DNA of 61,792 nucleotides from Branchiostoma floridae (taxonomy: Eukaryota > Chordata > Leptocardii > Amphioxiformes > Branchiostomatidae): assembly GCF_000003815.2 (NCBI RefSeq), contig NC_049984.1:17680516-17742307 (forward strand), read 5' to 3'. Below the pieces are notes generated by a model. That model saw nothing but the letters and a program-made list of their open reading frames with translations. It ran no database searches and had not been told where the DNA came from. Below are positions 1 to 11,500 of this stretch, piece after piece (the stretch's first letter is position 1; every line of letters starts with the position of its first letter). The position numbers and the translations under genes were made by a program.

Positions 1-395
1 TTATAGAGCATCAGAATCCTTAAAAGACAATTGTGGGTAATCTGGAACTTGTTTGTCACTTTTCTATATGGTAAGGTCAACGAATCCATGCTACAAAGTA
101 CTCTTCTTGCAACTTGCAATTTGCAGTAAAAAAAATTTATGACAAGAAATGTTAAAAATAGTCAGAGACCCAACAAACTGAACTTAGACTTGGGTTAAAT
201 GCCTCTAATGCAGATGATGAAAAGACTTTGGACACTTGCCAATGTAGTAACGATAGACAGAAAATGTCTCTCTTTTCTCCTTGCCAACCATTCTGAAGGA
301 CAACCATTTTAGCAGTCTGCTTATACACTGCATGTGATCTCTTGGACGCTTTCCATCTTTTTCCCGTCTGCCCCCAAGATGTTAATTTCAGGCCT
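1..395. other. Unassigned left edge
   Basis: AT-rich sequence with no recognised gene, RNA or repeat. It lies 3' of the possible last exon of the lectin/kringle gene. I see no AATAAA on the minus strand that would mark its 3' end. Confidence 0.4.
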
Positions 396-568
396 CTACA
401 CATTTGAATGGCCAAAAGTGTCAAAGAGCAGCCTAGAGACCTCCTTCAGGGCAAGGATGGCAAAATGAGTATTGGCTCGTATGTTTGAACTCACGAATCC
501 TACTTGCCTTTGAGGCAACATCAAGCACACAGAATTTCCCCTCTTCTGAACACCCTTGAATTTCTTTC
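396..568 (-). CDS. Possible terminal exon of the kringle/C-type lectin gene (weak)
   Basis: An open frame follows a TCTAG acceptor and reads in phase 1, which is the phase left open by the last secure exon at 2256-2528. It would add about 56 residues and end at a TAG at 398-396. The translation includes ANTHFAILALKEVSRLL and ends DTFGHSNV. It matches no family I know and contains no obvious membrane segment. The polypyrimidine tract before the acceptor is poor and no polyadenylation signal follows. The real gene may instead continue beyond the left edge. Confidence 0.18.
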
Positions 569-1054
569 CTAGACTGTGTGATTTGAACCATTCAACATCT
601 GACCAGACTCTGGTCTCAAAGACATTAAACGAAAGGCAATGAATCTACCGGTATTGAACTTTTGCCTTAGTAGTTGAACTCAAGTACCCTTTAAGTTACG
701 TGGCCAATTTTGAAAATTAAAATTCCATGGCTATCCTTGATAGAGATAAGAGTAACGTCTGCTCTGTTATGACCATGCCCGTCATGACCTGTGGTTACCT
801 TTCAGTGCAGCAGTGTACATTGATTTTAACTTAGTAATGGTCTGTGGACCTGGAGGCAGCCCATACAAATGAAAAGGTTAATGTGTACAGCAAGACCTTT
901 CTTCCACAAATGAATTTTTGGATTCCATACAAAAAATTACATTGTGCAGTTAGGCAAGATCATGATTGTAGAGCCATGTATAAGACTCACAGATTCTGAA
1001 GATTTTCAGAAATATTGGCTAGAATGGCATTGTGAAGAATTCATAGCTAAGGTG

Positions 1055-1081
1055 TTATGTTGTGTTGTGTTGTGTTGTGTT
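1055..1081. repeat. Short TGTGT pentanucleotide microsatellite
   Basis: About five TTGTG units in a row. Simple-sequence repeat in the 3' part of the gene region. Confidence 0.7.
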
Positions 1082-1315
1082 TACAAGGTACAATGTACAA
1101 GGTAACATAATAAATTGCAGTGTTGACACTGTCTGCATTTTGTGATGAGAGTCATCAAATTGTGAACACAAGCTCTTTTCTACAACTGTAACTTTGCCAA
1201 TTTTAGCTGTGTCTAAAATCATATCCAGCAACTTGCTTGAGTAGAGTTCTGCTATTTTGCTAATTTCTTATCTATTCTTCATTGACATTATACTGTGTAT
1301 GAACTTAAAACTCCT

Positions 1316-1510
1316 ACAGTTGGAATAGATTTACAGTACTGTAATAAAAAGACCATAGAAGGAAAAAACCCTTGTGGACGGCCCAGATGGACTGATAACA
1401 TGAGGGAAGACATGCATTTCCTCAACCTACACAGCGCAACACTTAAGATAGAGGATGCTGGCGAGATGCCATCAAGCCTATGTGTAACCCTGAATGAATG
1501 AATGAAAGCT
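1316..1510 (+). mobile_element. 3' end of a RTE-like LINE (decayed)
   Basis: The plus strand encodes GRPRWTDNMREDM and then, after a frame change, DRGCWRDAIKPMCNPE and a stop. This is the usual C-terminal tail of RTE-type reverse transcriptase polyproteins (GRPR-x-RW-x-D-x-I-x-x-D ... DR-x-x-WR-x-AI). A GAAT repeat follows, as expected for a LINE tail. The element is 5'-truncated and frameshifted, so it is a dead copy. Confidence 0.65.
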
Positions 1511-1538
1511 TTATCCAACTCAACTCTATCAACAGGGT

Positions 1539-1762
1539 AATGCTAGTTCACACAGGGTAACCAATGTCCATTGTTTTTAAAAACAGAACTCAGGGATATT
1601 AAGCCAACGGACGGTAGTTTCAAATTGAGATACAAACTGTATTTTCAAAATATTGCAGTTTGAAACTACCATCCGTTTACTTCATATCCCTGCATACTCC
1701 GGTTTATAAAAACAATGCATACAGGTTACCCCGCGGATAAAAGTGAACTGTTAGTAGCATTA
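1539..1762. mobile_element. Palindromic MITE, family A (copy 1)
   Basis: The two halves are inverted copies around about 1645. The left half carries CTAGTTCAC and ACGGACGGTAGTTTCAAA; the right half carries TTTGAAACTACCATCCGT and AAAAGTGAACT. Further copies are at 2751, 6501, 8330, 39859 and 45231. Non-coding. Confidence 0.75.
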
Positions 1763-1820
1763 CATAGCAGCCAATGGCTGAATTGCACACCTTTAATTAC
1801 ACAAAAAACAACTTAACATC

Positions 1821-2183
1821 AGGCCACACCAATTTAATTTCTTGGTTCACGGATTTTTTTGTAAAAAACATGGAGCGAGAGGGCGAAATAAAAATAAAAA
1901 TTGTAAAATGGTTGGGGTAAAGGTAACGGCTAATCCAAAACATACAGAAAAAAAGTTTTCAGCTTGAAAAAAGTACAAAAACACTATTATTGTACAGTAA
2001 CAGCACCTGTATCCACACTTTAAGGAGCTTATAATATAAAGGCCAACTTGCTACACCAGAAAGTTGGTGAATGGTTTCATTAATGGTGAAAATTTGCTGA
2101 GTGGTAATTTTTATTTTTTATTTTTTTTCCAAGAAATAGGAGCGAGCGAATCCATGAACCAAGAAATTAAATTGGTGTGGCCT
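1821..2183. mobile_element. MITE, family B (GGCCAC ends)
   Basis: Terminal inverted repeats begin AGGCCACACCAATTTAATTT and continue for about 35 bp (TTCTTGGTTCA-GGATT). The same sequence appears inverted at the right end. There is no coding capacity. It ends only 72 bp from the donor side of the exon at 2256. Confidence 0.75.
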
Positions 2184-2255
2184 CACTAAATCCTATCGTG
2201 TCATTGCCTGGCAGACAACAAAATGAATAGTAAGTCTGTAAGTTAACAAACTCAC

Positions 2256-2528
2256 CATCCACACATTTGACCAGAGAAGACACATCCACGACAAGCTCGT
2301 TGTTTTCAATCAGCTGATCCACGGGATAGTCCAGCCGCCAACTGGCCGGGGTGGGGAGTCCCGTGGGGGGTACGGAGGGCAGGTCCCCCAGGGCGGGGTT
2401 GCTCCCCGTCTTCACAGCAAGCCGGACGTACTTGAAGCTGTCACAGAGTTGGGATGAAATCTCCAGGGGGAACTGGAGGGTCATGTGCACAGATGTAGTG
2501 TCAGCATTCATCTGGCAGAGTTTTCCTC
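2256..2528 (-). CDS. Exon 14: fourth beta module, second part (last secure exon)
   Basis: It encodes [35 protein letters not shown] and [17 protein letters not shown]. Acceptor CACAG, donor GATG|GTGAGTT. It ends in phase 1, so at least one more exon lies to the left or outside the window. Confidence 0.8.
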
Positions 2529-5500
2529 CTGTGTGATAATGAAATTGATGGAAAATAAATGCCTTGCTTACTACTAGTATTATGCAGTAGAATACAATTA
2601 AATGGAAAAGCACTCAGTGAGCTAGATATTTGGAAAAAAACTAAGCCAAAAACTCTAACCACAAGACCATTATAGTACAATTGTGTAAACTGAAAACCTG
2701 ACTTTTTCTACTAAAAACCACTTGTACAATGTATTAAAAGTGTAGCATTACTGTTAACTCTAGTTCACCTTTATCCGTGGGGTGACTTTTATTCGTTGTC
2801 TTTAAAAACAGCACATTTACGAGTATTAAGTCTGCTGGCAGTGGTTTCAAATTTGCAATAGTTTCAAAATGTTCCGATTTGAAACCACCGTCCGTCGACT
2901 TCATATCCCTAAATACATTTTTCTCACAAACAACGAATATAGGTTACCCTCGGATAAAGGTGAATCAGCGTTACATTTGTTTTTAAATAACAGTGATATT
3001 ATGTTAGTAACGTCATTATCACATAATAGCAAACCAAAGTTGTACAGTCACAGTTATTTCAGTGTTGAGGTTTCAGTTATATCATTGCATCCAAAGGCTT
3101 GCAAAGAGTCATTCAGCTCTACTGTCAATGGAATGACATTACCTGAAGGAGATGTAAAGTCCTCCTGCAGATTGGGTGTCAAGACTCTCCCCCCTTCCCC
3201 TGCCCAGTCCAAGGAGTCAATCCTCTGCAGGAGGAACCTTGTGTAAGGTCCAGCCAGCTCGGTGGTGTTCTCTGCGTAGATGTAGATGTTGTAGTTGGTG
3301 TCCTGGGCGTCGGTGGGCACATTGATGTTGCAGTCGACTCGGGTACAGGCCAGGTCGAAGGTCAGAGTCACGGGCGTGGCTACGTTCTGGTAGATTCTGG
3401 TTGCGCTAAAGACAAGGTTGCTGATGCCGTACACATCTGGAACAGGTATTATGAAGTATGTCAGCCATTTATAACTACTTAACAAAGTTTAACAGTACTC
3501 CTTTTTGCCAGTCAACAGTTTTGTTGCAGTAGCAATTTTTCAGCCTATGCTTTATGACAGGTGGCTTACTCTTTCAAATTTTGGTTTTGTTCTGACCTTC
3601 AAAAATCATCTAGCTAGTGTTATCATGTCAATCAATAACCTAAGTCTGGAAAAAAATCATTCCCCCTAACAGAACAGCCCTAGAAACCCCAGGCCTACAA
3701 AATGTGTAATGTAGAGGTATCCTGAAACCAAGGAGCTTTCATCAACAGGCTTCAGATGAGAGCTCCTAATGCTAAAACTGACTTGCCTGACTACATCATA
3801 CCAGGTGTTTATAAGTCCTAACATATTACTGTAAATGCAGAAATATTCGCGGTGGATTAATGTTCGCGGTTTTTGCAGTGACCACTTCACCGCGAACTTA
3901 AAACCACCGCGAACATTTCTCTATTATAGTATTAGACTGCAGTCTATGGTGTTACCGCGAACTTAAAACCACCCCAAAAAGTCCTTTTTCCCGCTACCGC
4001 AAAATTAAATCTCCGCAAACTTAAATGCATTTACAGTATCTCCACCATCACCACCATTACCATATGAGTTGCACTGCACCACGACTGGGTAGGCTGCGAA
4101 GTTGTTGTAGAGCAGCGGCTCCTGTCGCACGGCCTCACCCACCAACTCTACCATCTGCACCACCATGATGGCGTACACACGCGCGCAGTACTGCACGTCC
4201 GTGGGGGTCACTACGGTCAGGCGCTGGTCAATCTGGGGTGGAAAACAATAATAATAATATCAATAACAATAATAATATATGGTGTATTTGAATCCAGTAG
4301 GTACCTAATATTTGGGTAATGAGGCTGATTTTAGCGGTCGAGCATGGGACCCTCGTTTTACATCCCTTCTGAAAGACGAATTTGTGGAATGCTTGGTCTG
4401 TCTACAGCACCCGGTCTTCCTTGGCCGTCTCCCATCCAAGTACTGTCCAGACTGCACGTTGCTTAACTAAGCTCAGATGTTAAAACTCGCCACACAATGG
4501 TGCATATAAGAAAGTTTTTAACCAATTTGTAATTGTACAAAGCAGCAGCCAATTGACCAAATATATGCCGAAGATTTTTTTTTAAAAATATCAGCGATCA
4601 TAATACAAATGTACACAAATTATCTCATGGACTGCCAACATCAGGTGAAAGAAGAAGATGTGCAAGAACAAAAATAAAGAATTTATTGTTCGGTATTTTA
4701 TCCTCTGAGTCTTTTGTCTTTTGTCTAATTTTTTTAACGACCTAGATTTCATAATGAAGGCAACTTTCTTTTCTTTTTGGGGGTTCCCAGAGGATATAAA
4801 TATACAGTAAGTAATCATTTTTAATCAACATGGCCTAAACAATGTTTATTTTATTTATTTATTTATTGATCTTTAGGGTAGTCCCTTCAGTTAACATAGT
4901 AACTGATTTCCAGGGAGCCCTAGTTGAAAATTTCCTTAAGAAATAAGGTGCAAACACTGTTAATAGAAAAAAAAAAAAAGAATGAAAAACTTGGTAATCC
5001 ACACTTACACCATGTACTGCCTCCTGCCCATATTCAGCAGGTATTCCTAGTGCAGCTGTAGTGAGCTGTGGACAGAAGAAGAGACAAAATTTACACCAAG
5101 CGATTTTTGGTCCTAATATACAATTTTAGACCATTTTCAACTGAAAGACACCCAGAAATAAGGGAAAAGACAATTTCATCCTAGAGGCTCGCACATTTGA
5201 ATGCAAAAAGTGTTTAGAATTATACATTATACTATAAATACCAAATATCACCTGGAAGGCTCTTTGTACACATGCATAATACCATTTAGTTTGCCAGCTA
5301 CGTGTACCTTCTTAGCTCCAGGCAATACTTTCTTCTCCCAAATGTGACTAAGCTTGCATCCCCTTTCATCACCACTCATGTTGCTACATTTGTAAATCAT
5401 ATTTTCTGATCCTCACAATTTTCTATCTAAAACCCAGTGATCTGCCAACCAGATGAAATGATTCAAAGAGATTGATTATTATATTACCTTCGAGTCAAAA

Positions 5501-8500
5501 TCGTCCAACGGATCATAGACGTCGTCATGTGAGAAGTAGATGTTGACTGCGTAGGATTTCTCCAGGCCGTAGGAGGTTAGTTTGGGTATGTTTGGGGCAT
5601 TGACCTTTGCCCTGATGCTGGCCTGGATGGAGATGGCGGAGGGCGTGTCACACCTGATGATGTCAGTGATGCAGAATCCCAGCACTTCCAGGTCAATGTT
5701 CTCAACTAGACGGAAAGAAAATTGTTATTGTGCTCTGTATTGATTGTCAAAATCTGACCGTACCTTATATGGGTCAGTCAGGGAGTCAGTCTAAAGTAAC
5801 AGACAACAATGCATGATAGAAACATACTCAGTAAGTACAGCATACATTCTTCTAAAAACTAAGCAAATCTAAGTACTTAGCAATACAAAATTCTGCATGA
5901 TATTTGTGTGGAATGAAAAAAGTCAAATTATTAATAGTCAGAATACAACATCATGTAAATAGTTTTGTGTGGGGGGGTCACCCAACTTTTGACAAAAGAT
6001 TTCACTTGTGATCTTAAAATAGAAGCCTTAAGATTTACAGCATCAAACTTGTGAGACCAATCTGGGGTGTGATGGGCACTATTTTCCCTGTCACACTTTG
6101 CACAACAAAGTTCTTCCCAACCCCACATTCTTAACTCTAAATATCTTTGAGGTAAAGACTTTTGAGCTAAAGACTTTTGAGCATCAAACCTGCAAGACCT
6201 ACCTGGAGGTGTGATGGGCACTATCTTCCCTGTCAGATTGTGCACAACGAAGTTGTTTCCAATCACTTCCTCATTGACGTTGTTCCCAGCAATCAGCTTC
6301 ACCATCAAGAAGTTGGGGGGATTGCCGGACCCCACGTCCCTGGCCAAGGCTCCCGTCAGCTTGTTGGCATCGATAGTTACGATCACGTTCCGCAGCCAGA
6401 CAGAGTCTCCCGCCACCAGGAGATGGTACGCCTCCGCGGGATAGAACACCTCCTGAAAATACAATTATTTTAAAGAGTAAACCACCTGTTTGAATATGAT
6501 ACTAGTCCCCTTTATCCGTGGGGAAACCTATATCCGCTGCTTTCAAAATACGGTATTAAGGAACATCAAGGCGACAGAGGGTGGTTCCAAACTACAGTAT
6601 TTTGAAAATATTGCAATTTAAACTACAGTCTGTCGACTTGATATCCCTCAATACCCTGTTTTATAACGAATATAGGTTACCCCATGGATAAAGGTGAACT
6701 AGCATTAATCTAGGGAAACATTCTTCTAATGGCTTCTAAAGAGAAAAAAATCTGCAATCAACTACTTACTACATGAAAACCTTGATGTACATGTACATTC
6801 TCTTTAATTGATATCTAAGGCCACTCCAATTTGATTTGTTGGTTCAGATTTAAAAAAAAAATATAGCAATTACATCATAAAACTAGAGGGTAGGGAGGAA
6901 ACTTGAATATGACTGTATTCACTCCATAAAACGGGGCACACCAAGCAAGGCACAACTTTGTTTTCATTATGTTTTTCCAGTTATCAATATAAAATAAGCA
7001 CATTTTTAAAACTTTTTAAAATCTGTGAACTAGCAAATTAAATTGGTGTGGCCTAATGCTAACTTAATAGTTACAGACTGGAAAAGAATGTTTAATTCAT
7101 AACCAGGAATGACAAAATGTATAGACGATGATCTTTGTTAACACTCCACCTCTAGAGAGAGGAAGAATAATAGTGATAGTGATGAAAGTTGACCTTCTAC
7201 AACTTCTCCTTTCATCACTTTGTATTTTTATCTTCTAATGCAACTTGAGGTCAAACAATTTCATTACACACCAAGAATGAAATACAATGCACCTTGCCAC
7301 AAAGAGCAACAAAGAGCCTGCAACTTCAAACGCAATAAGTCTTTCAAGTGAACAAAGAGCAATCATCGCTTCCACAACATGGCTTCTGAAATATTAATGA
7401 CAATGCGGCTTTCAGCGCCCGGTGACAAAGGGATGTTGCCAGACAACCGCAGTGTTGTGGTGTCTTTTATTACAAGAAGATCTGTATCGTACGTCTTTTC
7501 AAGTTAATTGCCCTTGAAGGATAATACTCTCTAAGGGTTTGGGGCACTGCTGGTATATCTAATAAAACTTCCTTGGATGGATTTTTTGGAAAGATTGAAG
7601 TGAGCTGTTAATCAATAGAAATACATTCTTAGCTTTTATTTCACAACTAAAAAAAATTTAGATAAAATTAGTATATTTAGTAAAATATATTCTATATCAT
7701 AGTTAATGTCTTGTGGAGCCCGATCCTGATTCCTAAACACAAAAAATTTAAGGAGGGCATCTTTCGCAAGTTTGACATCTAAGTCACAAATAGCTAATTA
7801 CAATGCATGTTTCTATGTAGTTGTGAAGATGCACTGTGACATGCTATGGCTAATTGCCAGTTTGCATGCAACAATTGATGAATATGGATAGGTACATGTC
7901 AGCAAAGATAGCTTCATGCACTTAAATGCTCTCCCTCATTTCAAAAATTTCATCACCAAAACATTGGACCGAAGACATGTCAACACAGGTTAAGTTAAAT
8001 GCACAATCTTGTCTGTTCTTTCCCTATTAGTAAGAATCCGTGAAAGTTGAATGAAGCATTGCATATAATATTTTCATGATTTATTGTGGGAAATTTGATG
8101 AAGATCCAGGTACAAACATGCCAAATAGCAAATAGTCAAGCAACTGGGTATGATTTTGGAAATGGTCAGAAGTTTCAGCATCCACCACCTTTTGACAGTA
8201 TTACAAAAGGTTTACTCAATACATTGTAAAGTATACCCTAACTCTGAATTGATATGCAAAGTACAAAATGTTGGGGAGGACAAATTTTAGTATGTGGGAA
8301 AGCTTCAACGTTTGTGATCAGAAAGTATAAGTTAGTTTGCGGGGTAACCTACAGGTATATTCGTAGTTTTCAAAAACAGACGCGTTTAGTGATAGCAAGT
8401 CGACGGGCAGTGGTTTCAAACTGAAATATTGTAAAAATATTGCCGTTTGAAACCACCGTCCACCGACTTGATTTCCCTAAATGCCCTGTTTTAACTTAAA

Positions 8501-11500
8501 AACAAGGAATATACCTGAAACAACCAGAGGGGCGAGTAGAACAGAAAGAAACAACATGCCCCCACCCGGGATCGAACCCGGGGCAGTAGATTACAAATCA
8601 TGACCGCTATCGCTGTCGCCACAAAAGCTCTAGAGCCCTTGGGCAAGGACGGTAGGCGGTACTTAAACACCACTGTTACATACCCCCTCAGTAGGGTACC
8701 CCGTGGATAAAGGTGAATCGGTGTTAGTCCCCAAACAGACGTGTCAGCTGGATAAAAAAAGACTGAGAAGAACTTGGCCAAATAGCGACAAGTAAGTTGC
8801 CATGGGATTTCAGTCAGTCGTTTGCAGTTCACTCCTAGGCCAATTAACTCCAGGACTAGGCTTTGATTCCCAACTTGGGAAATGTCCTTTTACTATTTGT
8901 CCAAGCAGGAGTCCGATAGAGACTACTGCACATCTCTGTGCCCACCTTGGTAACTTCTACCATCGTGTTGGCATTTGACAGCGGGTCCTGTCTCTCCGCC
9001 ACCCACACCTCGATCCTGAAGTTCTCGCTCCCGGGCGCTGTGGAGAGAAGGTCGTCGGAGTGCATGTTCCTGATCCGCAGGTCCAGCGTGATGTTGGCGT
9101 CGATGTCTCCGTACAGAAAGTCCTGATTGGTTCCCAGGCTGACCACCCCGGTTCCATCATAGATGGCCAAGTAATCTGAGTTTTAAAAAAAATTTTAGTA
9201 TGGTCTCAAAACATGAAGACCTCAAAATCTTCACTGCAAACATGTATATCCTCAATATTATTCCAACTGAGAATTTGAAACACTGTTAAATAATTATGTC
9301 CCTCCTGGAATGAAATAAAACCAATGTGAAAGCAAATGCAAAATAAACTTCAAGAGAGTAACAAACGCACACGTTAATAACAGTTACTGTCAATTGTTAA
9401 ATGTTCCCAGGGTATAGATGATACTTAGTAGTGATGGTTCACTGTAGCCTGGATACCAGACTGTTTCCAGGGCCTACACTGTACATATGTAGGTAAGCTC
9501 CTCATACTCCCCAAGGAAACTTATCACAGCCCCCTGAAAAGATAAGACTCTGAGAAACAGTTTCTCTGGGTCTAAGTCAAGGCCACAGAACTGTGATGAG
9601 TTTCCATAGAGCAAAGCAAACTCTGGAGCCAAGGAGCAGTCCTACATGTGTGTTTTGTATGTAGGCCCTGGAAACAGTCTGGTATCCAGGCTAGGTTCAC
9701 TACTGAGTTCAAATAAGGTGAACATCTCCCCATTTCTCTACCTACTTTGAAATTAATTTGCTCCAACTTCAATGAACGATCAAGTGTGCTGTAAATAATT
9801 CTGTAAGATGAGGGAGCTGACAGAATACAAATTTCGCTTTTCAAAATTTCTGTGCTTGTTCATGTATGGCAGCTATTACAGCTTTGGCATTTATTACATG
9901 CATAAGCTGCTTAGTAGATACCTAATGTCAATTGATGCTTGTTTGTGATATCAATATTGACAGATGGGGACCAAAGTTATCATGTACAAGTAATATACAT
10001 AGTTTTACTCAACTTCTCCAAAATAGAACAAGTTCACATTAATTTTATCATTTATCCATTACCATGGCAAAAACCAAGATATTTCATAAATCAGTCCATA
10101 GCATGAAAATCCCTATTCCATACAATTATGTTCTGAAATCCTGTCACCAATATTATGATCCAAAAGCTGATATGATCCTATATATCATCAGCCAGCTAAA
10201 GCTCATATTTGATGGTGAGATTACCATGATTGCATCAGAGTCGAGTTATAATAATTGCATTTCAAAGGGAACTCAGGCTTTGAAATTGTCTCGGATTATA
10301 ATGGCTATGATCTGATTTCATTTGATTGCATTATATGCATGGAATACGGTGCATGGTATTTCATATCACGTAATGTCTTTTTCCATCTCATCTGGTACTG
10401 TAATGTCTCAACATGAAGAGAGAGTACTGTAAGTGTATTTAAGTTCGCGGGGATTTAATTTTGCAGAAGCGGGAAAGAGGACTTTTCGCGGTGGATTTAA
10501 GTTCGCGGTAGCACCATGCACTGTAGTCTCTTATTGCCATGGAAAAATGTTCGCGGTGGTTTTAAGTTCGCGGTGAGGCGGCCACCGCGAAAAACGCGAA
10601 CATTAATCCACCGCGAAAGTTTCTGCATTTACAGTATTTGTGGCAACAACGCGTTCTACATAACAAATTTGCAAAAACAACCAGTATGTACTACATGAGG
10701 AGAATAATGAAGGATATTCATGGAAGCTCATCTGTGTTGGTAGCATTCATAGTACAAAGCTAAACTTTCTTCCAACACAAATGTACACAAGAATCAAATT
10801 TTCAACAACCACTGTTGCCTTCTTCAGGATCAGTACCGATGGCCAATCATTTCAGAACGTAAACTATGTGACAGTTACGGATAACGGTTATCCAGATGAT
10901 CACGTTTTCATAAGATCACATGTCTGTAACTCTCACGAGTTTACGTTCTGAAGGGATTGGTCAAAAGTATTGATCCTGAAGAAGACGACAGTGGTCATTG
11001 ACAATTTGATCCATGTGTACTTTTGTGTTGGAAGAAAGTTCAACTTTTTATTACTGTAAATGCAGAAATGTTCGCGGTGGATTAATGTTCGCGGTTTTTG
11101 CGGTGACCACTTCACCGCGAACTTAAAACCACCACAAACATTTTTCTATAATAGTATTAGACTGCAGTCTATCGTGTTACCGCGAAATTAAAACCACCGC
11201 GAAAAGTCATTTTTCCCGCTACCGCGAAATCAAATCCCCGCGAATTTAAATGCATTTACAGTATCTGAAGGATTGGTAACAGTAATGTCACTCACCGCCA
11301 GTGCACTGTAGGATAACTGGTTCAGATGTAGCCCTGTCAGAATCTCCATCCTTTCCACCAGTATCTGAGGAATGAGTGCAAAAATGTTCGTGCAGATTGA
11401 AAAAAATTCTGAGTCAAGTTAAGAATCCTTAATAAGAGTTCAAGCAGCTTTCTTAAAAATAGGTTTGCTTCACCAAATATGCACTGAAGAAAAATTGCCT

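Noticed and set aside
4399-4479. Functional 5S rRNA gene
   Set aside because: Only the 3' two thirds are present with several changes, and a SINE body follows.
8541-8640. tRNA gene
   Set aside because: B box is good, but the T-stem has a mismatch and no matching acceptor stem or anticodon arm is found; it is a SINE relic.
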